Source: Acidobacteriota bacterium (GTDB lineage Bacteria > Acidobacteriota > Vicinamibacteria > Vicinamibacterales > UBA8438). Taken from it: a DNA stretch of 33,775 nt. The translations under genes were made by a program, and so were the position numbers. Every line of letters begins with the position of its first letter. Position 1 is the stretch's first letter. Below the pieces are notes generated by a model. It had not been told where the DNA came from and did no database searches. It was given only the letters and a program-made list of their open reading frames with translations. The DNA lies in NCBI GenBank assembly GCA_021296475.1, contig JAGWAJ010000041.1, positions 4,561-38,335 of the forward strand, given 5' to 3'. Of the stretch, positions 19,254-27,579 are shown one piece after another.

Positions 19254-20231
19254 ATGAGAGCGAATCGAATCGGGACCGCGGCCGCAGCGGGCGCGCTGGC
19301 GATCGGCATCGCGTTGTCCGGGCCGCTCGCGGCCCAGGAGTCGCAGGACGTCACCGGGGCGACGGTCGAGCAGTGGATGACCGATCTCTCGAACTGGGGG
19401 CGCTGGGGCGATGACGATCAGGCGGGCACGCTCAACCTGATCACGCCGGAGAAGCGCACCGCGGCGGCCGCGCTCGTCACGGCCGGCATCCCGGTGTCGC
19501 TGTCCCACACCTATCTTACGGAGCCGGACGTCGAGGCCACCTTCCCGGTCGGCTACGAAATGCTGGGGCCGGACCGGCCGGGCCCCTTCCGCAGCGACCG
19601 CTACACGTTCGCCTACCACGGCTACGCGCACTCCCACATGGATTCGCTCTGCCACATGATGCACGACGGGCGGATGTACAACGGCTTCGTCCGCGACGAG
19701 GAGGTGACCGCGGACGGCTGCGCGAAGCTCGCCGTCATCAACTTCAAGCAGGGCATCGTCGGCCGCGGCGTCCTGATGGACATCCCGCGCCTCAGGGGCG
19801 TCGACTACCTGGAGCCGGGAACGGCGATCCACGTCGAGGATCTCGAAGCCTGGGAGCGCGAGAGCGGCGACGTCCTCTTCGTGCGCACCGGCCGCTGGGC
19901 CCGGCGCGCGGAGCACGGGCCGTGGGAGATGAACCGCGACGCGGCGGGTCTCCACGCGTCGGTCGCGCCCTGGCTCCGCGAGCGGGGCGTCGCGATGCTC
20001 GGCGCCGACGGCACCAACGACGTCCTGCCGTCCGGCGTCGAGGGCGTGACGCAGCCGATTCACCAGCTCACGATCATCGCCATGGGGATGCCGCTGTTCG
20101 ACAACCTCGACCTGGAGGCGGTCGCCGCCGAGGCCGCGCGCCGGAACCGCTGGGAGTTCCTGCTCGTGGCTGCGCCGCTCGCCGTCGACGGCGGGACCGG
20201 CTCGCCGCTCAATCCTCTGGCGATCTTCTGA
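19254..20231 (+). CDS. Exported cyclase-family (kynurenine formamidase-like) hydrolase
   Basis: A 325-residue protein of the metal-dependent cyclase family (PF04199 type: kynurenine formamidase, isatin hydrolase). The metal motif is AHSHMDSLCH (His126, His128, Asp130, His134), with the later GADGTNDVLPSG region and a C-terminal FLLVAAPLAVDGGTGSP typical of the family. A signal peptide (AAAAGALAIGIALSGPLAAQE) places it in the periplasm. The start ATG 19254 has GGAG nine bases upstream; ATG 19239 is a poorer alternative. It lies 221 bases upstream of a diheme cytochrome gene in the same direction, with a hairpin between. The substrate is unknown. Confidence 0.87.
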   Translation: MRANRIGTAAAAGALAIGIALSGPLAAQESQDVTGATVEQWMTDLSNWGRWGDDDQAGTLNLITPEKRTAAAALVTAGIPVSLSHTYLTEPDVEATFPVGYEMLGPDRPGPFRSDRYTFAYHGYAHSHMDSLCHMMHDGRMYNGFVRDEEVTADGCAKLAVINFKQGIVGRGVLMDIPRLRGVDYLEPGTAIHVEDLEAWERESGDVLFVRTGRWARRAEHGPWEMNRDAAGLHASVAPWLRERGVAMLGADGTNDVLPSGVEGVTQPIHQLTIIAMGMPLFDNLDLEAVAAEAARRNRWEFLLVAAPLAVDGGTGSPLNPLAIF

Positions 20232-20246
20232 GCCGGCACGGCGTCC

Positions 20247-20295
20247 GGCTACCGTCGTCCGCGAAGGCGGCGACCTGGCGACGACGTCGGTAGCC
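20247..20295 (+). terminator. Hairpin after the cyclase-family gene
   Basis: GGCTACCG-TCGTC (20247-20259) pairs with GACGA and CGGTAGCC (20280-20295), a 13-bp stem with a 3-base bulge and a loop of about 20 bases. It begins 15 bases after the stop. There is no T-tract, so it may stabilise the mRNA 3' end or act with Rho instead of being a classical terminator. Confidence 0.4.
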
Positions 20296-20389
20296 GCGGG
20301 GAACGGCCGGCCGTCAGTCGGCGCGGGGGGCCGGATCGGCGTATCGACCGGTCGGCGGCGCCGACGGCGGAGCGACCCGGGCCGCTGTG

Positions 20390-20395
20390 TATGAT
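20390..20395 (+). promoter_or_regulatory. -10-like box upstream of the diheme cytochrome gene
   Basis: TATGAT in GC-rich surroundings, 58 bases before the ATG at 20453. No clear -35 hexamer was seen. Together with the hairpin at 20247, it suggests that the cytochrome gene has its own promoter. Confidence 0.35.
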
Positions 20396-20452
20396 GGGCC
20401 GATTCCGGAAGCGTCGGGGTGGCGAGCCCGGCGCCCGAACACGGGGAGCGAA

Positions 20453-21448
20453 ATGATGCAGCAGTCGAGCGGCGCTTGGACGCTGGTGCTGGCGGTGGCC
20501 GGGATCGCGGCTGGCGTGCAACTGGACGCGCAGCAGGAGGCCGAAGAGGGGGCCAACGCCGTGCTGCCGTGGGCCTACGTGCTCAACGATCCGGACGCGA
20601 GCACGGAGCCGGTGGACCCGGACGAGGTGGTCACGGTGCCCGGCTCCCCCGTGTCGATGCCGCGCTCGGCCATCAACATCGACAACGGCCCGCCGGACTG
20701 GCACCCGGACGGCCATCCGCCGATGCCGGAGGTCGTGGCGCGCGGCGGCGGCGAGGGCGTCGTCGCGTGCGGCTACTGCCACCTGCCGAACGGGCAGGGC
20801 AAGCCGGAGAACGCCGGCCTCGCGGGCCAGCCCTACGAATACCTCGTGCAGCAGATGACGGACTGGCGGAACGGGCGGCGTCGGCCCGGCGAGCCGCGCA
20901 TGGGGCCGCCCGCCTTCATGGAGCGGATCGGCCTGGCTGCCACGGACGAGGAGGCGCGGATTGCGGCCGAGTACTTCTCGTCGCTGCAGTTCCAGCCCTG
21001 GGTCCGCGTAGTGGAGACGCACGCGGTGCCCGAGACGCGCTTCGCAGGATGGATTCACGAGGTGGTCGAGGGCGGCGTCGTGGAGTCGATCGGCACGCGC
21101 ATCGTCGAGACCCCGGTGGATCTGAAGCTGACCAAGCTGCGCGACGACGCCTCCGGCTTCATCGCGTACGTGCCGTGGGGCGCGGTGGCGCGCGGACGCA
21201 GGATCGTGACCACGGGGGGCGAAAACTCCGTCGCGTGCACCATCTGCCACGGGGACGACCTGCGCGGCATCGGTCCCGTGCCGGCGCTGGCCGGTCGCTC
21301 GCCGACCTACATGGCGCGGCAACTCTACGATCTGCAGACCGGCGTGCGCGACGGCGCGTGGTCCGACCTGATGGACGCCGCGGTGGCCCAACTCACCGTC
21401 GAGGACATCGTCGACATCGTGGCCTACACGGCCAGCCTGGAGCCGTAG
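20453..21448 (+). CDS. Exported diheme cytochrome c
   Basis: A 331-residue periplasmic cytochrome. The N-terminal signal segment (WTLVLAVAGIAAGVQLDAQ) is followed by two c-type heme sites, CGYCH at 106-110 and CTICH at 262-266, each at the start of a cytochrome c-like domain (LPNGQG...NAGLAGQPYEYLVQQM and GDDLRGIGPVPALAGRSPTYMARQL). The order CxxCH, then Gly/Pro loop, then M-RQL helix resembles tandem cytochromes of the c4/c553 type. It likely carries electrons for a periplasmic dehydrogenase. GGGGAG lies upstream of two adjacent ATG codons (20453 and 20456). The stop is followed directly by the hairpin repeat. Confidence 0.9.
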   Translation: MMQQSSGAWTLVLAVAGIAAGVQLDAQQEAEEGANAVLPWAYVLNDPDASTEPVDPDEVVTVPGSPVSMPRSAINIDNGPPDWHPDGHPPMPEVVARGGGEGVVACGYCHLPNGQGKPENAGLAGQPYEYLVQQMTDWRNGRRRPGEPRMGPPAFMERIGLAATDEEARIAAEYFSSLQFQPWVRVVETHAVPETRFAGWIHEVVEGGVVESIGTRIVETPVDLKLTKLRDDASGFIAYVPWGAVARGRRIVTTGGENSVACTICHGDDLRGIGPVPALAGRSPTYMARQLYDLQTGVRDGAWSDLMDAAVAQLTVEDIVDIVAYTASLEP

Positions 21449-21540
21449 CTAGCCCACCATATCGTCGCCTGACGGCTCCGCCTGGTGCCCAACCCAACCT
21501 CCCTGGAGTCTGCACCGTTCTACGGCGCAGACTCCAGGGA
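21449..21540. repeat. Dispersed hairpin repeat between convergent genes
   Basis: A full unit begins CTAGCCCACC immediately after the cytochrome stop. The hairpin at 21500-21540 has perfect outer arms of 14 bases (TCCCTGGAGTCTGC with GCAGACTCCAGGGA). Relative to the copies at 1-119 and 9344-9514, the stem base has swapped A-T for T-A, and T-A for C-G, with pairing kept. The minus-strand stop of the propeller gene (21520-21522) lies at the loop. Confidence 0.9.
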
Positions 21541-22830
21541 AGACCCGATGGCGATCAGCTCGCCCTCCGTGCGGATGTACCAGTAGCCGTCGACCAGGGC
21601 CGGCGACGCCAGCGTGCGGGCGCCGATGTCGTTCGTGTGCAGGATCTCGAACTCCGGTCCGGCGCGCAGGACGAAGGTGATGCCCTCGTCGTTGGTGAAG
21701 AAGAGCTTGTCGTCGACGAGCACCGGCGAGGCCGAGAAGCCCTCCCGGACGGCGCGGCCGAGCCGGCCTTGCCAGACGACCTCGCCGGTGGCGGCCCGGA
21801 AGCTGGTGACGATGCTCGCCATGTCGTTGATCGTGTAGAGGTAGCCGTCGTGGGCGAGCGGCGAGGGGACGAACGGTGAGCCGCGCGGGGTGGTCCACGC
21901 CACGTGGGTGCCCGTGACGTCGCCGCTTCCGCCGGGACGGATGGCCAGCGTCGGCCCGGCGCGCCCCGACGTGCAGAAGACGAGCCCGGCCTCGACCACC
22001 GGGGTCGGGATGACCTCGAAGTTGTTCCCACGGCAGCGCCACAGCTCCTCGCCCGTGTCCGGGTCGTAGGCATTCACCGTCCGCTGGCTGCTGACGATCA
22101 GCTCGTCGCGATCGCCGGCGCGGATGGCCACCGGCGTGCCCCAGCCGACGGTCGCATCCCGCTCCGTGCGCCACACCTCGGCCCCGGTGCGGGTGTCGTA
22201 GGCGGCCACGAAGCCGCCCGGCCGCTGGTCCTGGTAGAGGATGATGCGGTCGCCGTAGAGCAGCGGCGACCCGGCGGGCCCGTGGTAGTTGTCGATCTGG
22301 CCGACCTCGGCGTGCCACAGGCGGTTGCCGTCGAAGTCGACCGCCACGAGCCCGCGGCTCCCGAACGAGGCGTAGACGCGTTCCCCGTCGGTCACCGGCG
22401 TGGCCGCGGCGGGGCCGTTCTTCGGGTGGACGTACTCGCGGCCGCCGGGGGCCACGTCGGTCTCCCACAGCAGCTCGCCGTCGGACCGCCGGAAGGCCAG
22501 CACCGACAGCCGGCGGCCCCCCGTGCGACCGGTGGTCAGGAAGATCCGGTCGCCCCACACGATGGGCGACGAGTTCCCGCTGCCCGGCACCGCCGTGCGC
22601 CAGACGACGTTGTCGGTCTCCGACCAGCGATCGGGGTACCCGGTGCCTTCCACCAGCCCCTGGCCCGAGGGACCGCGCCAGCGCGACCAGTAGCGCGCGG
22701 CCTCCCCCTCGACCGGGATCATGCGGACGGAGCTCGCGCCCGCCCCCTCGCTCTGAGCCTCGGCGGGCAGGGCCGGCAGACCGGCGAGCAGGCTCGCAGT
22801 AACCGCTACGGCAATCCGGAAGCGTCTCAC
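21520..22830 (-). CDS. Exported PQQ-like beta-propeller protein 1
   Basis: A 436-residue protein with signal peptide (RIAVAVTASLLAGLPALPAEAQ) and repeated quinoprotein-like blades such as LVAVDFDGNRLWHAE, VAAYDTRTGAEVWRTE, VNAYDPDTGEELWRC and FRAATGEVVWQGRL. Neither a heme motif nor the catalytic residues of a PQQ dehydrogenase were recognised, so it is a structural or binding propeller of unknown role. The GTG start has a perfect AGGAGG four bases upstream. Its last residues (LESAP and the stop) are encoded by the 3' arm and loop of the hairpin repeat at 21500-21540, so the native C-terminus seems to have been replaced or extended by the repeat. Confidence 0.87.
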   Translation of the reverse strand: MRRFRIAVAVTASLLAGLPALPAEAQSEGAGASSVRMIPVEGEAARYWSRWRGPSGQGLVEGTGYPDRWSETDNVVWRTAVPGSGNSSPIVWGDRIFLTTGRTGGRRLSVLAFRRSDGELLWETDVAPGGREYVHPKNGPAAATPVTDGERVYASFGSRGLVAVDFDGNRLWHAEVGQIDNYHGPAGSPLLYGDRIILYQDQRPGGFVAAYDTRTGAEVWRTERDATVGWGTPVAIRAGDRDELIVSSQRTVNAYDPDTGEELWRCRGNNFEVIPTPVVEAGLVFCTSGRAGPTLAIRPGGSGDVTGTHVAWTTPRGSPFVPSPLAHDGYLYTINDMASIVTSFRAATGEVVWQGRLGRAVREGFSASPVLVDDKLFFTNDEGITFVLRAGPEFEILHTNDIGARTLASPALVDGYWYIRTEGELIAIGSSLESAP

Positions 22831-22880
22831 CTTTCCTCCTTGGGCCGGCGATCGGACGGCAGGCCGGGTGACGACCGTTC

Positions 22881-22888
22881 AGTATAAT
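22881..22888. promoter_or_regulatory. Near-symmetric -10 element between divergent propeller and acetyltransferase genes
   Basis: AGTATAAT reads TATAAT on the plus strand (22883-22888), only 12 bases before the acetyltransferase ATG, and TATACT on the minus strand, about 50 bases before the propeller GTG. One site could start both transcripts. The plus-strand mRNA would be almost leaderless, while the minus-strand one carries a perfect Shine-Dalgarno. No clear -35 elements were seen. Confidence 0.5.
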
Positions 22889-22900
22889 CGCGGCCGCCGC

Positions 22901-23476
22901 ATGCAGACGATCGCGATCTCGGCGGACGTCCGGCTGACCCCCCTCGATCTCGACGACGCCCCGGACCTGTTCACCCTGACCGACGCCAACCGCGCCCACC
23001 TGCGGGCATGGCTGCCGTGGCTCGACGGCATCCGCCGCGTCGAGGACACGCGGGCGTTCATCCGGACCGCCGAAAGGCAGGCGTCCCGCAACGACGGTGC
23101 GCAGTTCGCGGTCCGGGTCGACGGGGCCATCGCCGGCATCATCGGCCACCACCGCATCGACTGGCGCAACCGCCACACCTCCCTCGGCTACTGGCTGGGC
23201 GAGGCCTACGAGGGTCGCGGGCTCGTCACGGCCGCCTGCCGGTCCCTCGTCGCCCACGCGTTCGATGCCGCGCGGCTCAACCGGGTGGAGATCCGTTGCG
23301 CGGCCGGGAACCGGCGGAGCTGCGCCGTCCCGCGCCGCCTCGGTTTCCGCGAGGAGGGGATGCTGCGCGAGGCCGAGTGGCTCTACGATCACTTCGTAGA
23401 CCATGTCGTCTACGGGATGCTCGCCAGCGACTGGCGGCGCGCCGGGGGATCCCGCGGGGCGGCCGTTGCGCGCTGA
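22901..23476 (+). CDS. GNAT N-acetyltransferase, RimJ/RimL type
   Basis: A 191-residue acetyl-CoA-dependent acetyltransferase resembling those that modify ribosomal-protein N-termini or Ser/Ala termini. Typical points are the start RLTPLDLDDAPDLFTLTDANRAHLRAWLPWLD, here in short form, GIIGHHRIDWRNRHTSLGYWL, the acetyl-CoA-binding stretch EAYEGRGLVTAACRSLV, RVEIRCAAGNRRSCAVPRRLGF and the LREAEWLYDHFVDHVVYGML ending. The start at 22901 lies 12 bases from a TATAAT box and lacks a Shine-Dalgarno, suggesting leaderless translation; ATG 22916-type downstream alternatives are not better. Its true substrate is not visible from sequence. Confidence 0.87.
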   Translation: MQTIAISADVRLTPLDLDDAPDLFTLTDANRAHLRAWLPWLDGIRRVEDTRAFIRTAERQASRNDGAQFAVRVDGAIAGIIGHHRIDWRNRHTSLGYWLGEAYEGRGLVTAACRSLVAHAFDAARLNRVEIRCAAGNRRSCAVPRRLGFREEGMLREAEWLYDHFVDHVVYGMLASDWRRAGGSRGAAVAR

Positions 23477-23608
23477 CCGGGCGCCGGCCGGGCGCGTTGC
23501 GATCCGCCGTGCGATGACCGGCACCGCCGCTGGACCGGCGCCGAACGTGGACGGCGGCTGGATCGGCGGCGCGTGCCACCGTTCGGCCGCGACAGAAGGA
23601 GGCCACCC

Positions 23609-24868
23609 GTGACCGGATTCCATCGCCTGTCGTCGACAGCTCGCGTCGGGCTCGTGCTGGCCGCGGTGGCCGCGCTCACGGTGCTGGCGCTCCCGGCCGC
23701 GGCCCAGGACTGGCCGCAGTTTCTCGGGCCGGATCGCGACGGGCGTTACGACGGCCCGCCGCTGGCGCGGGAATGGAGCGGCGGAGCGCCGGCGGAGCTG
23801 TGGCGGCGCCCGGTGGGCCAGGGGTTCGCGGGGCCGGTCGTGGCTGGCGAGCGCCTGCTGCTTTTCCACCGCGAGCGCGGCGCCGAGGTGCTGGAGGCGC
23901 TCGATGCCGGCACCGGCGAGCCGATCTGGCGCTACGACTACCCTACGACGTACCGCGACGATTTCGGCTTCGACGAGGGTCCGCGCTCCGCGCCAGTCGT
24001 GGCCGGGGGGCGCGTCTACACGTTCGGCGCGCAGGGGCAGCTCCACGCCATCGACCTCGAGACCGGCGACGGCGTCTGGAGCGTCGACACCCGCGAGCGC
24101 TTCCGCTTTCGCAAGGCCTTCTTCGGCGCCGCCGGCTCGCCCCTCGTCGAGGACGGGCGGGTGCTCGCGAACATCGGCGGACGGGACGCCGGCATCGTCG
24201 CGTTCGACGCCGCGACCGGGGACGTGCTGTGGACCGTCACGGGCGACGACGCGAGCTACTCGTCGGGGGTCGGGGCGACGTTCGGCGGCGCGCGCCACGC
24301 CGTCTTCCTCACCCGCAACGCGTTGCTGGGCCTCGACCCGGCGACCGGCCGGACGCGCTTCGAGCGGAGTTGGCGCGCCCGCATACGCGCCTCGGTCAAC
24401 GCCGCGACGCCGCTCGTGGTCGGCGACCGGATCTTCGCGTCGGCGCAGTATGGCACCGGGGCCGGCGTGTTCGAGGTCGAGGGCGGCCGCCTGCGCGAGC
24501 TCTGGACCTCCGACGACGCCCTGTCGAACCACTACGCCACGAGCGTGCACCGCGACGGCCACCTCTACGGCTACCACGGGCGGCAGGAGTTCGGGCCGAG
24601 CTTCCGCGCCGTCGAGCTGGCCACGGGCGACGTGGCGTGGAGCGAGGACCGGTTCCGCGCCGGCACCGTGCTCCTGGCCGGCGATCTCCTGGTGATCATG
24701 CGCGAGACCGGCGAGCTGGTGCTCGCCGAGGCGTCTCCCGACGCCTTCCGCCCCATCGCCCGCGCCAACGTCCTGCCGCCGATCGTGCGCGCCTACCCGG
24801 CGCTCGCGGCCGGTCGGCTCTACGTCCGCAACGGGACCACGCTCGTCGCCCTCGATCTGAGCCCGTAG
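23609..24868 (+). CDS. Exported PQQ-like beta-propeller protein 2
   Basis: A 419-residue protein with a signal peptide (VGLVLAAVAALTVLALPAAAQ) and propeller blades LEALDAGTGEPIWRYD, LHAIDLETGDGVWSVD, IVAFDAATGDVLWTVT, LLGLDPATGRTRF and FRAVELATGDVAW. The N-terminal DWPQFLGPDRDG is a hallmark of a widespread propeller family in Acidobacteria and Planctomycetes. As with the propeller at 21520-22830, no heme or catalytic site is apparent. The GTG start is supported by AGAAGGAGG six bases upstream; a frame extension to 23573 lacks similarity. It converges on the glutamate dehydrogenase gene, with a 57-base gap that shows no strong terminator. Confidence 0.88.
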   Translation: MTGFHRLSSTARVGLVLAAVAALTVLALPAAAQDWPQFLGPDRDGRYDGPPLAREWSGGAPAELWRRPVGQGFAGPVVAGERLLLFHRERGAEVLEALDAGTGEPIWRYDYPTTYRDDFGFDEGPRSAPVVAGGRVYTFGAQGQLHAIDLETGDGVWSVDTRERFRFRKAFFGAAGSPLVEDGRVLANIGGRDAGIVAFDAATGDVLWTVTGDDASYSSGVGATFGGARHAVFLTRNALLGLDPATGRTRFERSWRARIRASVNAATPLVVGDRIFASAQYGTGAGVFEVEGGRLRELWTSDDALSNHYATSVHRDGHLYGYHGRQEFGPSFRAVELATGDVAWSEDRFRAGTVLLAGDLLVIMRETGELVLAEASPDAFRPIARANVLPPIVRAYPALAAGRLYVRNGTTLVALDLSP

Positions 24869-24925
24869 GGCAGCGGCAAGACCTGCCGGCGGTCACGCCC
24901 GCCCCTGGGGCAGCCGCTTCCGGGT

Positions 24926-26338
24926 CTACGGGAAGACGCCCCGTTCGACGTAGGCCTGAGCGACGCGGCGGATGGCGAGCAGGAACGCCGCGGTGCGGAG
25001 GTCGTCGATGCCGTCGGTCTCCTGCATCAGGTCGCGGATCTGGTGGTAGGCCGTGACCATGGTTTCTTCGAGGCCGGAGTTCACGATGGTCAGCTCGTCG
25101 ACGGGCCGGACGACGGCCTCGCGCTCGTCGGCGGCGAGCCGCGCGCCGGTGGCGTGCTCCACCGCCCGCAGCAGCCGGTCCTCGGCATGCGCCTGGTAGC
25201 GGGCCTCCAGGCGGCCGAAGCGAACGTGCGACAGGTTCTTGAGCCACTCGAAGTACGACACGATGACGCCGCCCGCGTTGGCGAAGACGTCGGGGACGAG
25301 CAGCGCGCCCCGCCGGCGCAGGATGGCGTCGGCCTCCGGAGTCGTCGGGCCGTTGGCGCCCTCGAGCACGATCCGCGCCCGGATGCCCGGCGCGTTCTCC
25401 GCCGTGAGCTGGTTCTCGAGTGCGGCAGGGATCAGCACGTCGCAGTCCATCTCCAGGGCGGCCGACCGGTCGGCGGACGTCGTCGCGCCGGGGAACTGCA
25501 GGATCGTTCCCTGCTCGCCGAGGTGCTCGCGCACCTGGGCCGGGTCGAGACCCCGCGGGTCGGCGATGGCCCCGTCGTGCTCGGCGATGGCCACGATGCG
25601 GGCCCCGGCGTCGTGGCAGCACTGCGCCGTCCAGTAGCCGACCTTGCCGAATCCCTGGATGACGATGCGTTTGCCCTCGAGGCCGGGTGCGAGTTCCAGC
25701 CGCCGCATGTCGTCGGCCTGCGTGCAGACCTCGTTCAGGACGTAGAACAGCCCCCGGCCCGTCGCCTCGACCCGCCCGTTGACGCCGCCCTGCGACTCCG
25801 GCTTCCCGGTCACGCAGCCGAGGGCGTCGATCTGATCGGGATGGAGCGACTGGTAGGTGTCGGCGATCCACGCCATCTCCCGCGCGCCCGTCCCGTAGTC
25901 GGGAGCGGGCACGTCTACTGCGGGACCGATGAAGTTCTTGCGGGACAGCTCGTAGGTGTAACGGCGCGTGATGCGCTCGAGCTGCTCGACGTCGTAGCGC
26001 CGCGTGTCGACCTGTATCGCGCCCTTGGCGCCCCCGAACGGCACCTCGACGATGGCGCACTTGTAGGTCATCAGCGCCGCCAGCGCCATCACCTCGTCCT
26101 CGTCGACCTCCGCGCTGTAGCGGGTGCCGCCCTTGACCGGCAGGCGGTGCTGGCTGTGCTCGGCCCGCCAGGCGCGGACCACCTCCACCCGGCCGTCGCG
26201 TTGCCGCACCGGGAAGTCGAACCGGTACAGGCTGTTGCAGCGCTTGATCTGGTCGAGCAATCCGGGCGGGTAGTCGGTGAACGCCGCCGCGCGGTCGAAG
26301 TAGCGGCTGACGTCGGTGTAGAAGCGCCGTTCGGGCAT
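24926..26338 (-). CDS. Glutamate dehydrogenase (eukaryote-like GDH type)
   Basis: A 470-residue NAD(P)-dependent dehydrogenase interconverting glutamate with 2-oxoglutarate and ammonium. The substrate and catalytic lysines are Lys69 ([10 protein letters not shown]), Lys93 (MTYKCA) and Lys105 (FGGAKGA); the nucleotide-binding motif is [13 protein letters not shown]. The stretches [41 protein letters not shown] and [11 protein letters not shown] resemble mitochondrial GDH more than the E. coli GdhA form. Coenzyme preference cannot be read safely. The start MPERRF is chosen by homology; no good Shine-Dalgarno is present. Two palindromes lie immediately upstream. It links to the nitrogen genes at 116-4487 by function, not by operon. 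Confidence 0.94.
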   Translation of the reverse strand: MPERRFYTDVSRYFDRAAAFTDYPPGLLDQIKRCNSLYRFDFPVRQRDGRVEVVRAWRAEHSQHRLPVKGGTRYSAEVDEDEVMALAALMTYKCAIVEVPFGGAKGAIQVDTRRYDVEQLERITRRYTYELSRKNFIGPAVDVPAPDYGTGAREMAWIADTYQSLHPDQIDALGCVTGKPESQGGVNGRVEATGRGLFYVLNEVCTQADDMRRLELAPGLEGKRIVIQGFGKVGYWTAQCCHDAGARIVAIAEHDGAIADPRGLDPAQVREHLGEQGTILQFPGATTSADRSAALEMDCDVLIPAALENQLTAENAPGIRARIVLEGANGPTTPEADAILRRRGALLVPDVFANAGGVIVSYFEWLKNLSHVRFGRLEARYQAHAEDRLLRAVEHATGARLAADEREAVVRPVDELTIVNSGLEETMVTAYHQIRDLMQETDGIDDLRTAAFLLAIRRVAQAYVERGVFP

Positions 26339-26350
26339 CGTGGCTGCGGG

Positions 26351-26396
26351 CACCGCGGTGGTGTCGCGACACCCCCTCCCGTATTCTCTCACGGGG
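26351..26396. promoter_or_regulatory. Adjacent palindromes and -10-like box between divergent gdh and CorC-like genes
   Basis: CACCGCGGTG (26351-26360) and GGTGTCGCGACACC (26360-26373) are perfect palindromes placed side by side, 13-35 bases upstream of the glutamate dehydrogenase ATG. TATTCT at 26382-26387, flanked by CCCGT and ACGGG, is a possible plus-strand -10 box for the gene starting at 26425. The cluster looks like a regulator-binding region shared by both genes. Confidence 0.45.
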
Positions 26397-26424
26397 TCGC
26401 CGGCCCCGGAGGTGCAGACCGCAC

Positions 26425-27471
26425 ATGGCTGAGTTGCTTCTCGTGGTGGGGCTCGTCCTGGTCACGTCGGCCGCCTGCTCGCTGTTCGAAGCGGTGCTCT
26501 ACTCCGTGCCCGCCAGCCATATCGAGGCGCTCGACCGGGCCGGGCGTCCGTCCGGCCGCATCCTGAAGCGCATGCGCCGCCACGTCGATCAACCGATCGC
26601 GGCCGTGCTGTCGCTGAACACCATCGCCAACACCGGCGGCGGGGCGGTGGCCGGCGCGCTGGCGGGCAGCCTGTTCGGCGCGGCCGGGCCCGGCGTCCCG
26701 GCGTTCTCGGTGGCGTTCACGCTGGCCATCCTGCTGCTCTCCGAGGTCATTCCGAAGACGGTCGGCGTCGTCCACGCGCGGGGCCTCGCGCCGCTTGTGG
26801 CGCGCCCGCTCCAGGCCCTCGTCCTGTTCTTCCGACCCCTCGTGGCGGTGACGCAGCTCGCCACCCGGCTGGTCTGGAGCGGACAGCACGAGCCGCGGAT
26901 GTCGGACGAGGAGCTGCTGACGCTGGTGCGGCTCGGGCTCGGGTCGGGCGACCTGCGCATCGACGAGGCGCGCGTGATCCGCAACGTCCTGTCGCTCGAG
27001 AAGCGGACCGCGGCCGACGTGATGACGCCGCGGCCGGTGGTGTTCACGCTCGCCGCGTCGGTCACGGCGGAGGAGGCGGCGGCGCTCCCCGAGCTCGAGC
27101 GGTTCAGCCGCGTGCCGGTCCACGACGACAACGACCCGGAGGAGCTCGTCGGGCTCGTGCACAAGGTCGACATCCTGACCGCCGTGGCGCGCGACCGGTT
27201 CGACGCGACCATCGCCAGCCTGATGCGGCCGGTCCATTTCGTCGTCGACACGGCCCCGCTCGACCGGCTCCTGCGGACCTTCCTCGAGCACCGGCGGCAC
27301 CTGGCGGCCGTCATCGACGAGTTCGGCGGCTTCGAGGGCATCGTCACCCTCGAGGATCTGATCGAGGAGCTGCTGGGGCAGGAGATCGTCGACGAATCCG
27401 ATCGGGACGCCGACCTCCGCGACCTCGCGCGGCGCCGCCGCCACGCGCTCCTGGGGCGGCGCTCGTCCTGA
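26425..27471 (+). CDS. CNNM/CorC-HlyC-type membrane protein (DUF21 plus CBS pair)
   Basis: A 348-residue inner-membrane protein. The DUF21/CNNM transmembrane domain covers about residues 1-145 ([56 protein letters not shown]), followed by a CBS pair ([13 protein letters not shown]..., [59 protein letters not shown]). The usual C-terminal CorC_HlyC domain is absent; the protein ends with a short basic tail. Family members are implicated in Mg2+/cation homeostasis. GGAGG lies about 12 bases before the ATG, slightly far. Divergent from glutamate dehydrogenase; functional linkage is not evident. Confidence 0.9.
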   Translation: MAELLLVVGLVLVTSAACSLFEAVLYSVPASHIEALDRAGRPSGRILKRMRRHVDQPIAAVLSLNTIANTGGGAVAGALAGSLFGAAGPGVPAFSVAFTLAILLLSEVIPKTVGVVHARGLAPLVARPLQALVLFFRPLVAVTQLATRLVWSGQHEPRMSDEELLTLVRLGLGSGDLRIDEARVIRNVLSLEKRTAADVMTPRPVVFTLAASVTAEEAAALPELERFSRVPVHDDNDPEELVGLVHKVDILTAVARDRFDATIASLMRPVHFVVDTAPLDRLLRTFLEHRRHLAAVIDEFGGFEGIVTLEDLIEELLGQEIVDESDRDADLRDLARRRRHALLGRRSS

Positions 27472-27579
27472 CGGCGGGCGCCCTGACGGGGCGCGTCTGG
27501 ACGCACCGCGGAGATGGTCGAGGGCGGTCCGCAGGTCGGTCTCGCCGGAGCGATAACGCCTGCGGCGGCGCGCCCTGTT

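Noticed and set aside
16470-20063. An open frame of about 1200 codons on the minus strand crossing the Uma2, amidase and cyclase genes
   Set aside because: It is low-complexity and overlaps several genes with family motifs and ribosome-binding sites, so it is a compositional artefact.
27478-27494. Terminator after the CorC-like gene
   Set aside because: A 6-bp stem (GCGCCC with GGGCGC) exists but it is short and has no T-tract; common by chance at this GC content.
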